Shown: positions 34,778 to 44,282 of the stretch, one piece after another | Position numbering within the stretch: the first letter of the stretch is position 1 | How the letters are laid out: every line of letters begins with the position of its first letter | DNA from: Nostoc sp. MS1 | Lineage (GTDB): Bacteria; Cyanobacteriota; Cyanobacteriia; Cyanobacteriales; Nostocaceae | Assembly (NCBI RefSeq): GCF_019976755.1 | Contig: NZ_AP023441.1 | Location: 2,787,501 to 2,851,500, forward strand | DNA: 64,000 nt | Reading direction: 5' to 3' | Translations under genes and position numbers: made by a program | The notes under the pieces: model-generated | What the model was told of the DNA's origin: nothing | Databases searched by the model: none | Seen by the model: only the letters and a program-made list of their open reading frames with translations

Positions 34778-35773
34778 ATGAAAGGCAGCTTGAGAGCAAG
34801 TATCACTTACTTAGAGCCACAAAATACATTTGGCTGCTTTAGAGTAAGCAAATTTTATTGGCTACTGATGTTATCCTTGATGACTACTTTCATCGGATCT
34901 TCGGCTGTAGTAGCAATTGCACCACCACAAAAAATTGCCCAACAAGTTGTTATTAACCGTCCTACACTTAGGGTTGGAAGTCAAGGTGAACGTGTTTCTG
35001 AACTGCAAGCAACGCTGAGACTTTTAGGGTTTTATTCAGGTGCGGTAGATGGAGTTTATAACGAAAGTACAGCCAATGCTGTGTCTCAGTTCAAACAAGC
35101 GGCTGGCTTGACTCCTGATGGTATTGTGGATGCTGCTACTTGGCAAAGATTATTTCCTAATCAAGCAACGGGTATATCAACGGCTTCTGTACCAACCACA
35201 ACACCTAATCCGCCAGCCAGCTTAGTAAATGATTTCCCTGTTCCCACTCAGTCCACAACTACTCCGAGTGTTAATCCCAAAGTTACTACTCCCGCTCCAC
35301 TAAATAACACAAGAACTGAGCCAAGACTGACTACCCCCAGACAGCCTTCCAATCAAGTTGTTAATACTAGACCCGCTCCTTCGCGGGTAACAACTCCCAG
35401 TCCCAGAGGACAAACAACCCCACAACGATCATCTTCCAGCCCAAGCTTTGGCACTACACCACCTGATCAACGACTGTCTGGTATACAATACACTACCGAA
35501 GGCTGGCCGATTTTGCGTGTGGGGATGAAAAATTCGGAAGTCACCAAATTACAACAAAGATTGAGTCAGCTTGGTTTTTTAAAGGGTGGTGTTGATGGAT
35601 ATTTTGGGGTGCAGACAGAGGAAGCACTCAAAGCTGCTCAAAAACGCTACGGTATAGAACCTGATGGTGTGGCTGGTGGTGCTACTTGGGAAGCACTATT
35701 ACGGCGTTCGCCAACGGCGGGGCGAAGCTCATCGCCGAATACAGGACGTAGTACATCGTCCCAGCAACGTTAG
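34778..35773 (+). CDS. Secreted protein with two peptidoglycan-binding domains
   Basis: An N-terminal membrane/signal segment (residues ~29-50) is followed by a PG_binding_1 domain (LRVGSQGERVSELQATLRLLG…PDGIVDAATWQRLF), a Thr/Pro/Ser-rich linker of about 120 residues, and a second PG_binding_1 domain (LRVGMKNSEVTKLQQRLSQLG…PDGVAGGATWEALL). No catalytic domain, so it probably anchors to the cell wall. The extreme C-terminus (35703-35740) is encoded by a GC-rich, partly palindromic stretch that may be a repeat. Confidence 0.85.
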   Translation: MKGSLRASITYLEPQNTFGCFRVSKFYWLLMLSLMTTFIGSSAVVAIAPPQKIAQQVVINRPTLRVGSQGERVSELQATLRLLGFYSGAVDGVYNESTANAVSQFKQAAGLTPDGIVDAATWQRLFPNQATGISTASVPTTTPNPPASLVNDFPVPTQSTTTPSVNPKVTTPAPLNNTRTEPRLTTPRQPSNQVVNTRPAPSRVTTPSPRGQTTPQRSSSSPSFGTTPPDQRLSGIQYTTEGWPILRVGMKNSEVTKLQQRLSQLGFLKGGVDGYFGVQTEEALKAAQKRYGIEPDGVAGGATWEALLRRSPTAGRSSSPNTGRSTSSQQR

Positions 35774-35901
35774 GTTAAAGTAAGTGTTAACTGCTGAGTT
35801 GTCATCTTTAAATATCTCAACTCAGCACTAAGTTCATTCTTACAACCAAAAAGCAAAAATTCTGGTTCAATTTATTACTGATTTCTGCCAAACAACAACT
35901 G

Positions 35902-36255
35902 ATGAAACACTTTTTATTTACATGGCTCGGCACTGCGTTGGCTTTGCTCGTTACTGCCCATATCGTCCCAGGATTTATTGTTAAAAATTTTATAGCGGCT
36001 CTAGTTGCTGTATTAGTGATTGGGTTAGTTAATGCCTTAATTCGACCAATTCTCAGCATTTTGTCCTTTCCTATTACTTTACTAACTTTTGGATTATTTA
36101 CATTTGTGATTAATGCTTTAACCCTATGGTTAGCAAGTGTGATCACACCTGGTTCTGATTTCAAGATTGAAGGCTTTTTGGCTGCTCTTTTGGGTTCAAT
36201 TGTTTTATCTATTGTTTCTAGCTTTATTAATTACCTTTTGAGAGTGGTTGAATAA
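35902..36255 (+). CDS. Phage-holin-family (superfamily IV) membrane protein
   Basis: 117 residues forming four predicted helices, with the family pattern GFIVKNFIAALVAVLVIGLVNALIRPIL…LTFGLFTFVINALTLWLAS. The holin name is historical; in cyanobacteria these are chromosomal membrane proteins of unknown role. ATG 35902. Confidence 0.8.
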   Translation: MKHFLFTWLGTALALLVTAHIVPGFIVKNFIAALVAVLVIGLVNALIRPILSILSFPITLLTFGLFTFVINALTLWLASVITPGSDFKIEGFLAALLGSIVLSIVSSFINYLLRVVE

Positions 36256-36555
36256 ATGTAATTTAATTTATAGCAGGAGGCAGGAGTAAAAGTCTTACTA
36301 TTCCTTGCATTCAGGCTTTAGAAATGTCCGCGCCCTATGTGACTACGGCTATAATGTTAATTTCTTGCTTGTAGTGAGCAATTGATACCATTTCACAAAA
36401 AACCTGATACAGATGCAAACGCTTAAACCTTTGCTACGTATCACTTTCTTAATTTTGAATTTTGAATTTTGAATTGGTATGACTGCGAGTTCTATTTTAT
36501 TTACTAAAATATTAAGCTAGTATCTCTTAGTATCCTGTTTACTACAAGATAATAA
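36256..36555. other. Intergenic region with TTTTGAA tandem repeats
   Basis: 300 bases between facing genes. It holds a short TTTTGAA-type tandem tract (about 36452-36476) and a GGCAGGAG fragment; nothing else was recognised. Confidence 0.6.
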
Positions 36556-36975
36556 TTAAACTTCTGTAGCGATCGCGATCGTTACTACTCCTGGTTCCCC
36601 AGGTAAGCGAAAGATTCGTTTAGGAACTAATAACGTTACTTCTAGCGGCTGTTTTTCATTGGCTGAAGCTGCAAGTATAGCCGCAGCCTCAGCAACACTT
36701 GCAGTGCCTACTTTTGCAGCAATCATTTGGCTAGGATGAGGAACAGCAACATTAGCCAGTAATTCGCTACTAAAGGTTTTTAAGGGTAATTTAAGCAAGC
36801 TGCAAAACTCTACTAAGCCAGGTTCTAATGCTTTTGTATCGATTGTGGCAATCCCTGCAATTACTTTTTGCTCAAGTTTGTTTTCTTGCCAAACTTGGTT
36901 GATGGCGACGGCGATTAAGTGACTAGAAATACCTGATTGACAACCAAATCCCACCCACAAATTTCTCCCAAACAC
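36556..36975 (-). CDS. Cobalamin biosynthesis protein, CbiG C-terminal-domain type
   Basis: 139 residues matching the CbiG C-terminal/CobE fold (LWVGFGCQSGISSHLIAVAINQVW … IATIDTKALEPGLVEFCSLLKLPLKTFSSELLA … VGTASVAEAAAILAA). This domain acts in corrin-ring synthesis. It is a stand-alone domain here, with no other cob/cbi genes adjacent. GTG start at 36975. Confidence 0.75.
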   Translation of the reverse strand: MFGRNLWVGFGCQSGISSHLIAVAINQVWQENKLEQKVIAGIATIDTKALEPGLVEFCSLLKLPLKTFSSELLANVAVPHPSQMIAAKVGTASVAEAAAILAASANEKQPLEVTLLVPKRIFRLPGEPGVVTIAIATEV

Positions 36976-37766
36976 TGTTATTGATTAATTTTTACTATTA
37001 CTACTAAATTTTAACTAAGTAGAGTTTGAGACTTTATACCTTTTACGTAATTGAAAAGCTGATAAATTATACTATTTTGGAGTTTACTAAAACACCCATA
37101 AACTGATAGTTAGAACACTGTTCTCAGAAATGAAAAACTATATATTAAGCATATCTAGCACAGTAGGAAACGCCGGGGGGAGGACGAGGTAAAAATAGAA
37201 AGTGTAATTACTTTTTGCGTTTTGTTTTTTGGACAACTTAGAAACAAATACATTTTACCTGGTCTACTTCGGTGTTTCAATTTCTTCCTATTGTTGACAG
37301 TAACTTAGTCAACAGATTGGACAGTAAATTTTGTAATTTAGTTTTTTATTTCTGAGCTTTATTACAGCAGGGAATAAGCACTTAAGCTGATTGCTATAAA
37401 AAATTTATGATTTATCTATATAGCTACTGCTCTACCTCCTTTAGTATTTAATTAAATAGCGTGGTTGGCATTACTTGTCAAGGTATGTAACCACGATTTT
37501 CTAAGATAAGTAAATTTAGGCTAAAATTACCTAAAAATTCTTCTTACATCAGGTTTTTACACTACATAATTGAAACTCTTTTGTTTCTCTTACTAGAGAA
37601 GCAAAAGATACTTAACTAGAAAGGCTTTAATTTGCGAAGTTCATCCAAACATTATTGACAGTGTGCTTAAAAGCACAATTTATTAAATATTTAGTATGTC
37701 CTAACACAGCTACTTAGTATACGTGTAGATATACTACCAATTGAAGATGCGAAATTTTTTGATAGC
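36976..37766. other. Gene-free region upstream of the CbiG-like gene
   Basis: About 790 AT-rich bases without an open frame of note. It contains one hairpin (CGTGGTT … AACCACG, 37460-37495) followed by ATTTTCT, which could be an sRNA terminator. No cobalamin riboswitch pattern or tRNA was recognised. The stretch is long for this compact region. Confidence 0.5.
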
Positions 37767-38936
37767 TTAAAAAATCAAGCCATTAGCTAATTTCTTAGCT
37801 GAATCTACGAGATAATAAAGCGTATCTCGTTGTTGGTATGGTCTACCTAAAGAAGCGATCGCACTTTGCAATGTTTCTACTTCCATACATGTGCCACCCA
37901 CAGCACCAGCCATTGTGGTGATGTGTTCTTCCATCAATGTGCCGCCAATATCATTACAACCCCACACTAGGGCTTCGGTTGCCCCAGCTAGCCCCAATTT
38001 AACCCAACTTGGTTGATGGTTGGGTATCCAATTACCTAAATAAATCCGCGCTACTGCACCCAATAAGAGGGCATCGGCTAACACTGGTTGGTCGCGTCCT
38101 ACACGCCGACGTAAAGATTTAGGCGCTTCTTGACCCACAAAAGGCAAAACAATAAACTCTGTAATCCTGGCTGGGTATTGGTGATTGATGGCTGTTTGTT
38201 GTAGCGATCGCAATTTTTCTAAATGCCCAATTTGTTGTTCTGGAGTTTCAATATGTCCTGATAGTATGGTGCTGGTGGTATGTAAACCTAATTTGTGGGC
38301 TGTACCTATAATTTCTAACCAAGTAGCAGTATTAATTTTTTCTGGGCAGAGTATGCGCCGCACTTCATCATCCAAGACTTCGGCTGCTGTTCCTGGCATA
38401 GAATTAACACCAGCATTTTGCAAAGCAGAGATGACATCAATATATTCCAGTCCGTCCACTCTGGCGATAAACTGCACTTCTTGGGGTGAGAAAGCATGGA
38501 GATGAATTTGCGGATACTCTTGCTTGATAGTTTCTACTAATTTGAGATAGTAAGGTAGAGATTTACCGTTGATTTGCGCTTGTGGGTGCAATCCTCCCTG
38601 CATACAAATTTCTGTTGCCCCTCTCTGCACAGCATCATAGGATTTTTCTAGAATGGCTGCCCAATCTAACCAATAAGCGTCATCATCTCCATCATCCCGG
38701 CGAAAAGCACAAAAACTACAGTGCTGCTCACAAATGTTAGTAAAGTTTATATTGCGGTTAATTACGTAAGTAACCGTATCACTTACTTGCTGCTGGCGGA
38801 GTTTGTCAGCCGTGGTGCGAATAGCTGCGATCGCCCCTGTGTCAGCTTGCTTGAGTAATACTACTCCTTCTTGCGGGGATATGTCATCTCCTACCAAGGC
38901 ACGCTCAAGAATGGCATCAATCGTTTTATAATTCAC
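37767..38936 (-). CDS. cofH: F0 synthase subunit CofH (radical SAM)
   Basis: Condenses tyrosine with a ribityl-diaminouracil; with CofG it makes 7,8-didemethyl-8-hydroxy-5-deazariboflavin (F0), the photolyase antenna. Radical-SAM motif CxxxCxxC at C69, C73, C76 (NICEQHCSFCAF), then GATEICMQGGLHPQ, TEFIVLPFVG and CNDIGGTLMEEHIT, all CofH-like. 389 residues, GTG start at 38936. cofG is not in the window. Confidence 0.9.
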   Translation of the reverse strand: MNYKTIDAILERALVGDDISPQEGVVLLKQADTGAIAAIRTTADKLRQQQVSDTVTYVINRNINFTNICEQHCSFCAFRRDDGDDDAYWLDWAAILEKSYDAVQRGATEICMQGGLHPQAQINGKSLPYYLKLVETIKQEYPQIHLHAFSPQEVQFIARVDGLEYIDVISALQNAGVNSMPGTAAEVLDDEVRRILCPEKINTATWLEIIGTAHKLGLHTTSTILSGHIETPEQQIGHLEKLRSLQQTAINHQYPARITEFIVLPFVGQEAPKSLRRRVGRDQPVLADALLLGAVARIYLGNWIPNHQPSWVKLGLAGATEALVWGCNDIGGTLMEEHITTMAGAVGGTCMEVETLQSAIASLGRPYQQRDTLYYLVDSAKKLANGLIF

Positions 38937-39301
38937 AGTAAATTCAAAATATTTCTAAAAAAATTTATAGTAAATAAGCCTAAAAATAGTAGATTTATCA
39001 TTAGGCACAATAAAAATTATACAACTCCTCAACTTGATTTTACCAAGTTGGTTCACAACATGATATTTTACGTACGTCTAATTACAAATGATTTTCTATA
39101 TTTTATTCTCAACTGAAGCTACCTTTAAGTAGAAGGACTAAATCAAACCTAACTTGATATCACCGGGTTTCGACTACGCTCAACCCTCTTATAGTCTGGT
39201 TATCGAGCATTGAGCGTAGTCGAAATGCGTCTTCTAAATAATTGTGTCTACCTACTTACTGATGATTACAAAGTTTCTAATTTTTTCTATTAATTATCAA
39301 T
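38937..39301. other. Intergenic region with a 16-bp inverted repeat
   Basis: 365 bases between divergent genes. It contains the inverted repeat at 39168-39225 (separate entry). The cofH and GT-C gene promoters should lie on either side; nothing else was recognised. Confidence 0.6.
39168..39225. repeat. Perfect 16-bp inverted repeat (dispersed element)
   Basis: TTTCGACTACGCTCAA (39168-39183) and its exact complement (39210-39225) enclose 26 bases. The sequence looks like a common Nostocales intergenic repeat rather than a terminator (no T run). Confidence 0.85.
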
Positions 39302-40888
39302 ATGAAAGCACTAAAAATTAATATACCTTTAGCAATTATCTTATTAGGTATAATCTTTTCCTTGTACTTACTCTCAAGAGTACCTAATGATATTTATTTT
39401 AGTGGAGATGGTGGACTAAAAGCATTACTGACTCAACAGTTTAGTTCAGGCAAGCTCGATTTTGATTTGAAGTTAACAGTACCCTCATGGGTACATAGTC
39501 TTTGGAACAATGGATTATACCCTTTTGAACCACCTTTTAGTTATAAAATAGCTAATCGTTACTATATTACGTTTCCCTTTACTTTCCCTTTAGTAACAGC
39601 ACCTTTTTACGCCCTATTCGGTTATCGAGGTTTTTATATAGTTCCATTATTATCTACTTGGCTTATTTGGATTAATCTTTATCGAATTTGCCAGTTTTTT
39701 AAAGTTAGTTTACTTTTAACATCTGTTGGTCTTACTACACTAATATTTGCTTCTCCACTTACTATGTATAGTGCTATGTATTGGGAACATACACTAGCAG
39801 TTAGTTTAGCTTTTGGAGGACTGGCAATTATATTAACTAAAGGACAAGAAGCTTTTACTCAAAAAGATGCTGTAATTAGTGGTATTTTAATTGGCTTTTC
39901 CGTTTGGTTCAGACCTGAGTTTCTTGCCTTAGCAGCAATTTTATTACCTTTAATTGCGGTTTCTTATAAATGGAGAATAGGTAGCTTCAATATTATTGAC
40001 CAACAAAAAACATTATTTATCGTTGCCCTAGTTACAACAATTATTGGCTTTTTTATCGCTAATCAACTAATTTATAATCATCCTTTAGGCGCTCACGCGC
40101 TACAAGTTGTGGAAGAATTTTCACTACAAACAAGGTTAAAAACTGCTAAGAAAATTTTTGGCATATTGTGGAATAATTTCCAGCAATATTTTCCAGTCAT
40201 ATATTTCATACTTGTATTTACAGGGGTGTCAGTGTTTTATCGGCCTATGAAACTGACATCTGTGATGCAAAAGATTATAGTAATATCTACTCCATTCTTA
40301 TTTTTAGTACCTATACTTCTACCTAGTGATGGCGGTAAGCAATGGGGGCCTAGATTTTTATTAATTTTGATTCCTCTGTTGAGTCTACTTACAGTATTTT
40401 TGTTAGAGTCTACTTTATCTATCAAAAAGTTTGGCATCAAATATATTAGTAGCGCTGTGTTTGTAGCATTTTTTGTGCTTGGTGTTCACACAAACACAGT
40501 CATGGGTTTAAATCACAGCTATTACACGGGAAATACTGAAGTTGTTGATGTTCTCAATTATTTCCGTAACAATAACCAAAAAGTTGTAGCGGTTGCTCAT
40601 CAATATGTTAACCAAACTTTTGAGCCTGCTTTTAAAGATAAAATATTTTTACTCACGAAAACACCAGAGGCTGTGAGTAAGCTGGGTTTAGCATTGCATG
40701 AACAAGGCTATCAAAATTTTGTTTATATATGTCCTGCTTATGATCCTTGCTACTCTTCACCAACCATACCTACTGTATTAAATATAGCCGCCAAAGATAA
40801 ACCTTTGCAGATTCAATTTAAACAAATCAAAAAGAACAAAAAATATATTGTTCAAGAGGCAAATATTGTGCAAGCAACAGCTAAGTAA
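39302..40888 (+). CDS. Polytopic membrane protein, GT-C glycosyltransferase-like
   Basis: 528 residues with about ten helices. An N-terminal loop with an acidic motif (FSGDGGLKALLTQQF) after the first helix, and YWEHTLAVSLAFGGLAI further on, fit GT-C glycosyltransferases or related sugar-lipid enzymes of the LA_3751 type. The soluble C-terminal end contains CPAYDPC. The substrate is unknown. It lies 300 bases before another GT-C gene on the same strand. Confidence 0.6.
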   Translation: MKALKINIPLAIILLGIIFSLYLLSRVPNDIYFSGDGGLKALLTQQFSSGKLDFDLKLTVPSWVHSLWNNGLYPFEPPFSYKIANRYYITFPFTFPLVTAPFYALFGYRGFYIVPLLSTWLIWINLYRICQFFKVSLLLTSVGLTTLIFASPLTMYSAMYWEHTLAVSLAFGGLAIILTKGQEAFTQKDAVISGILIGFSVWFRPEFLALAAILLPLIAVSYKWRIGSFNIIDQQKTLFIVALVTTIIGFFIANQLIYNHPLGAHALQVVEEFSLQTRLKTAKKIFGILWNNFQQYFPVIYFILVFTGVSVFYRPMKLTSVMQKIIVISTPFLFLVPILLPSDGGKQWGPRFLLILIPLLSLLTVFLLESTLSIKKFGIKYISSAVFVAFFVLGVHTNTVMGLNHSYYTGNTEVVDVLNYFRNNNQKVVAVAHQYVNQTFEPAFKDKIFLLTKTPEAVSKLGLALHEQGYQNFVYICPAYDPCYSSPTIPTVLNIAAKDKPLQIQFKQIKKNKKYIVQEANIVQATAK

Positions 40889-41238
40889 AGTATGAAAATG
40901 ATTTTGTAGTGAGGATTAATTTCTTCACTACTTTTGCATAGTCTGTTATAGGCGGACGCTACTTATAATACTTTTAAATAGCCTTTACAATATATTAATT
41001 ATTACAGACGCACAGTGACTTGCATTTCTCCCACCGACTTAGGTGCTGTGCGCCTCTACAGCTAATTCTTTTAAAAATTATGAAAGCTTTATTTAGTAAT
41101 GTTTAAGTGTGTAAAAAAGTATTAAAAATCATAGTTATTTTGCTTACAGAAACTAAGTTTAATACTTAACACAATTATTACAGAAAAATATAAAAATTGC
41201 TGTATCATGACAACAACACTTTACAAACAAATATATTG
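40889..41238. other. Intergenic region with an imperfect hairpin
   Basis: 350 bases between two rightward genes. It holds an imperfect inverted repeat GACGCACAG…CTGTGCGCCTC (about 41007-41057) resembling a dispersed repeat. A promoter for the next gene may be present; no clear box. Confidence 0.5.
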
Positions 41239-42933
41239 ATGAATCCTGGGTTGCCAACTACAAAGCTAAATAAACTAGTTTCCATCCAAACATTAGCATT
41301 AGGCGCGATCGCTATTGCCGTAGTTCTACGGTTAGTCAATTTAGGTAGTCGAGAGTTTTGGTACGACGAAGTTTTATCTTTACTCTTGTCTACAGGGCAA
41401 AAAAACGGATACCAAACTCCTGGTGATATACCAGTAGCCTTAGCTCCATACTTATCGGTATTCACTATCCCTGTTGAATCTGGTTTTGGAGGAGTTATCT
41501 CAAGCGTCAAAAACTTACTTTTGGGTCTTATGGGGGGGGAACCACATCCACCACTATTTTATTTGAGTCAACATTTCTGGTTACGTCTGTTTGGTAACAG
41601 AGAAGCAGCAATGCGGAGTTTAAATACATTATTGAGCATTGGTGCGATCGCTAGTGCCTACAATTTGGGAAAAGTCGTCCTTGGACATCGGGGTGGGTTA
41701 CTATTGGCTGCGTTGTTGGGACTCAACCCCTTTTATTTATTCCACTCCCTGAATGTGCGTATGTATGCACCTTTAGTTTTGTGGACAACATTAAGTGCAG
41801 CAGCGCTTCTCCATTTGATTGAAAAACCTACTACCTCAAACCCTGACAACACTCGCCGCTATTCGTTGCTGTGGAACATCCTTTTAATTGGTTCAATTGC
41901 TGCTGGCTTACTGACATTTTATTTATATATATTTTTTGTAATAGCTTTAGCTGTTGTAGTACTTTATCTTGACAGAAGACATTGGTGGCAGCATGGTTTG
42001 CGTTTAGGCGCGGGAGTAATACTAACTACCCCTTGGATTTTCTTGGGAGCTATCAAACAAATCCGTAATGCAGATTTAAAAAGATTCGGTGTTATTAAAG
42101 ATTCTGGTTCAGCAATATTAATTCACTTACAAGATACAGCTAAGACTTTAGCAAGTAACTTAATATTAGGAGACTGGGTAACAAGCTTACCAGCAATCAG
42201 TATTCTTATAGTTGGTTGTTTAGCGATCGCTTTGATAATTGCCTCTAGCCTGAAACTTTGGCAACATGGTGAACAGAAAAAATTAACTGTAGCCTTGATA
42301 CTGGGAATTTTGCCGCTATTATTGGGTTTATTATTGGATATTGCTAGCAAAAAATCAACTTTAAATTTTGGCGGCGGAAGAACTATGATTATGATTCTTC
42401 CTGGATGCCTATTACTTCTAACTTTGTGGTTAGAAAAAGTTATTTCTACGCAATGGCGGACACTGGTTGCTTCTTGTTTGTTAGTGTTATATCTCGCTAT
42501 TGGTGTCAGTGATTATAGTTTACGGCAACGCTCAGTTTTCCATTCAATTGCCAAAATAGCAACACAACAAGCACAACAACCAACCTTAATCGCTATGAAC
42601 TCTAAAGCTTGGGGTCATGTTGCGCGTTTAGCATACTATACTCCACCCACAGTCCCAGTAATGCTGTTAGCTCAACACCCTGCAAAATTGGCTGACTCAC
42701 TAGAAAAAGTTCTCCAAGATGAGCCAAATAAATATTCTAGTGTGCTTTGGTTAGACAGCGAAAATCCGGTTTGGTCAAAATTAAAAACCCCAGCAGATAA
42801 AGAGAGAGAACAACAGAAAATCCAGCAGATATTATCCAAACAATTTCAACTCAAACAAACTCAAAATCTTACAGGAACTATGAATTTAGATAATTTCATA
42901 GCTAAAGTTTATGAACGCACTGCGAATAATTGA
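41239..42933 (+). CDS. Glycosyltransferase family 39 (ArnT/PMT-like) membrane protein
   Basis: A GT39-type enzyme that transfers sugars from polyprenyl-phosphate donors on the periplasmic side. The first loop has the acidic catalytic motif REFWYDEVLS, followed by about ten helices and HPPLFYL/FRLFG-like (HFWLRLFGNREAAMR) segments. The frame opens at TTG 41197, but ATG 41239 (MNPGLPTTKL) is more plausible: 564 residues. Acceptor unknown. Confidence 0.8.
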   Translation: MNPGLPTTKLNKLVSIQTLALGAIAIAVVLRLVNLGSREFWYDEVLSLLLSTGQKNGYQTPGDIPVALAPYLSVFTIPVESGFGGVISSVKNLLLGLMGGEPHPPLFYLSQHFWLRLFGNREAAMRSLNTLLSIGAIASAYNLGKVVLGHRGGLLLAALLGLNPFYLFHSLNVRMYAPLVLWTTLSAAALLHLIEKPTTSNPDNTRRYSLLWNILLIGSIAAGLLTFYLYIFFVIALAVVVLYLDRRHWWQHGLRLGAGVILTTPWIFLGAIKQIRNADLKRFGVIKDSGSAILIHLQDTAKTLASNLILGDWVTSLPAISILIVGCLAIALIIASSLKLWQHGEQKKLTVALILGILPLLLGLLLDIASKKSTLNFGGGRTMIMILPGCLLLLTLWLEKVISTQWRTLVASCLLVLYLAIGVSDYSLRQRSVFHSIAKIATQQAQQPTLIAMNSKAWGHVARLAYYTPPTVPVMLLAQHPAKLADSLEKVLQDEPNKYSSVLWLDSENPVWSKLKTPADKEREQQKIQQILSKQFQLKQTQNLTGTMNLDNFIAKVYERTANN

Positions 42934-43163
42934 ACTTGTTGAAACTTGCTGCTAATAACTATTGACCGTACTAATTTTAGATTTTAAATTTTGGATTTTG
43001 GATTATTTTTGGTTCAAGCCCTGCCCCTGGTGGAGCCACTCTCGTGGGCGGGTTTCCCGACTTGAGAGAAGTGGCGTGGCGGAACAAATCGCGCAATCGT
43101 CAATCCAAAATCGTCAATCCAAAATCTAAAATTGTTTGACTGTTGACTATGGACTAATGACCA
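42934..43163. other. Repeat-rich intergenic region
   Basis: Holds TTTTGGAT-type tandem units, a palindromic small repeat (43035-43075), two copies of an ATCGTCAATCCAAA unit (43098-43125) and STRR units. No gene. Confidence 0.7.
43035..43075. repeat. Palindromic small repeat related to the one in the IS982 transposase
   Basis: Arms GCCACTCTC and GAGAGAAGTGGC around a GGGCGGGTTTCCC core. The outer arms and the GGG…TTCCC core match the 56-bp insert at 3343-3398, so the two belong to one mobile hairpin family. Confidence 0.75.
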
Positions 43164-44258
43164 ATGACTAAAATCGCTATTATTGGTGTTGGACGCTGGG
43201 GAGTGCATTTGTTGCGGAATTTTTTAGCACATCCGCAAGCTGATGTTGTGGCGGTAGTTGATCCCCATCCAGAAAGGTTGGCAGTTGTTAAGCAGCAGTT
43301 TAATTTGGATGAAAGTATCCTGCTTACTACCCAATTCTCTGATTTACAGCAAATATCAGGTTTGTCAGCAGTGGCGATCGCCACTCCAGCTACTACTCAC
43401 TACACTCTCATCAAAGATGCTCTCAATCAAGGCTATCATGTTCTGGCAGAAAAACCCCTTACCCTAGACCCAGTAGAGTGTGAGGAACTGTGCCAACTAG
43501 CCCAGCATCGGCAATTAATCCTCATGGTTGATCATACCTATCTATTTCACCCAGCCGTCGAACAAGGGCAAACCGTAGTTCAGGCGGGTAAATTAGGCAA
43601 GTTACGTTATGGCTACGCCGCACGCACCCATCTAGGCCCTGTCCGCCAAGACGTTGATGCTTTATGGGATTTAGCTATTCATGACATCGCCATCTTTAAC
43701 AACTGGTTAGGTCAAGTTCCAGTCAGTGTGCAGGCGACTGGTACAGTTTGGCTACAAAGTGGGAGTGGGGAGTGGGGAGTAGGGAGTAGGGAAGATGAAA
43801 CAAACTCAGTCAACAGTCAACAGTCAACAGGATTAGCCGATTTAGTTTGGGTAACATTAACATACCCAGATGGATTTAAGGCTTATATTCACTTATGTTG
43901 GTTAAATACTGATAAACAGCGCCGCTTGGCGGTTGTGGGTAGTCGTGGAACTTTGATTTTTGATGAAATGTCATCAGCATCACAGTTAACTTTATTACAT
44001 GGTGAGTTTGAACGCCAGGGAAATTTATTTATCCCTGTGAATCAAAGTAGAGAAGTGTTGGAACTAAAATCAGGCGAACCGTTGCAGCGAGTTTGCGATC
44101 GCTTTATTACTTCCATTCTCCATAATACACCCCCTGAAATTTCCTCCGGCTGGGTAGGCACAGAATTAGTCAAAATCCTCTCAGCCTTAACAGCATCTCT
44201 CAATCAAGGCGGTCAAATTATATCAATTCAAAATTCAAAATTCAAAATTCAAAATTAA
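43164..44258 (+). CDS. Gfo/Idh/MocA family oxidoreductase
   Basis: An NAD(P)-dependent sugar or polyol dehydrogenase: Rossmann motif IIGVGRWG near the N-terminus, AEKPLTL with the catalytic Lys (~97), and DLAIHDI with the catalytic His (~173). Residues ~198-223 (SGSGEWGVGSRE… NSQQST) come from STRR units inserted in frame at 43759-43830. The last ~11 residues (QNSKFKIQN) are encoded by another tandem repeat that supplies the stop. The ATG itself is in a GACCAAT/GACTAA repeat unit. 364 residues. Substrate unknown. Confidence 0.85.
   Translation: MTKIAIIGVGRWGVHLLRNFLAHPQADVVAVVDPHPERLAVVKQQFNLDESILLTTQFSDLQQISGLSAVAIATPATTHYTLIKDALNQGYHVLAEKPLTLDPVECEELCQLAQHRQLILMVDHTYLFHPAVEQGQTVVQAGKLGKLRYGYAARTHLGPVRQDVDALWDLAIHDIAIFNNWLGQVPVSVQATGTVWLQSGSGEWGVGSREDETNSVNSQQSTGLADLVWVTLTYPDGFKAYIHLCWLNTDKQRRLAVVGSRGTLIFDEMSSASQLTLLHGEFERQGNLFIPVNQSREVLELKSGEPLQRVCDRFITSILHNTPPEISSGWVGTELVKILSALTASLNQGGQIISIQNSKFKIQN
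43759..43830. repeat. STRR insert inside the Gfo/Idh coding sequence
   Basis: GGGGAGT/GGGAGTA units (43763-43791) and three CAGTCAA units (43807-43830), both also found between genes of this window, interrupt the coding sequence. The insert keeps the frame. Confidence 0.85.
44225..44256. repeat. Tandem repeat of AAAATTC at the 3' end of the Gfo/Idh gene
   Basis: Four copies of the heptad AAAATTC overlap the last codons and stop codon of the gene. Confidence 0.9.
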
Positions 44259-44282
44259 AGATTTATGCTTTTTGACTAATGA

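Noticed and set aside
36556..37766. Possible cobalamin riboswitch upstream of the CbiG-like gene.
   Set aside because: I found no B12-box-like GCCACTG or matching fold in the upstream region.
43007..43035. GGTTCAAGCCC looks like a tRNA T-loop.
   Set aside because: No cloverleaf arms or acceptor stem can be drawn around it; the stretch is repeat DNA.
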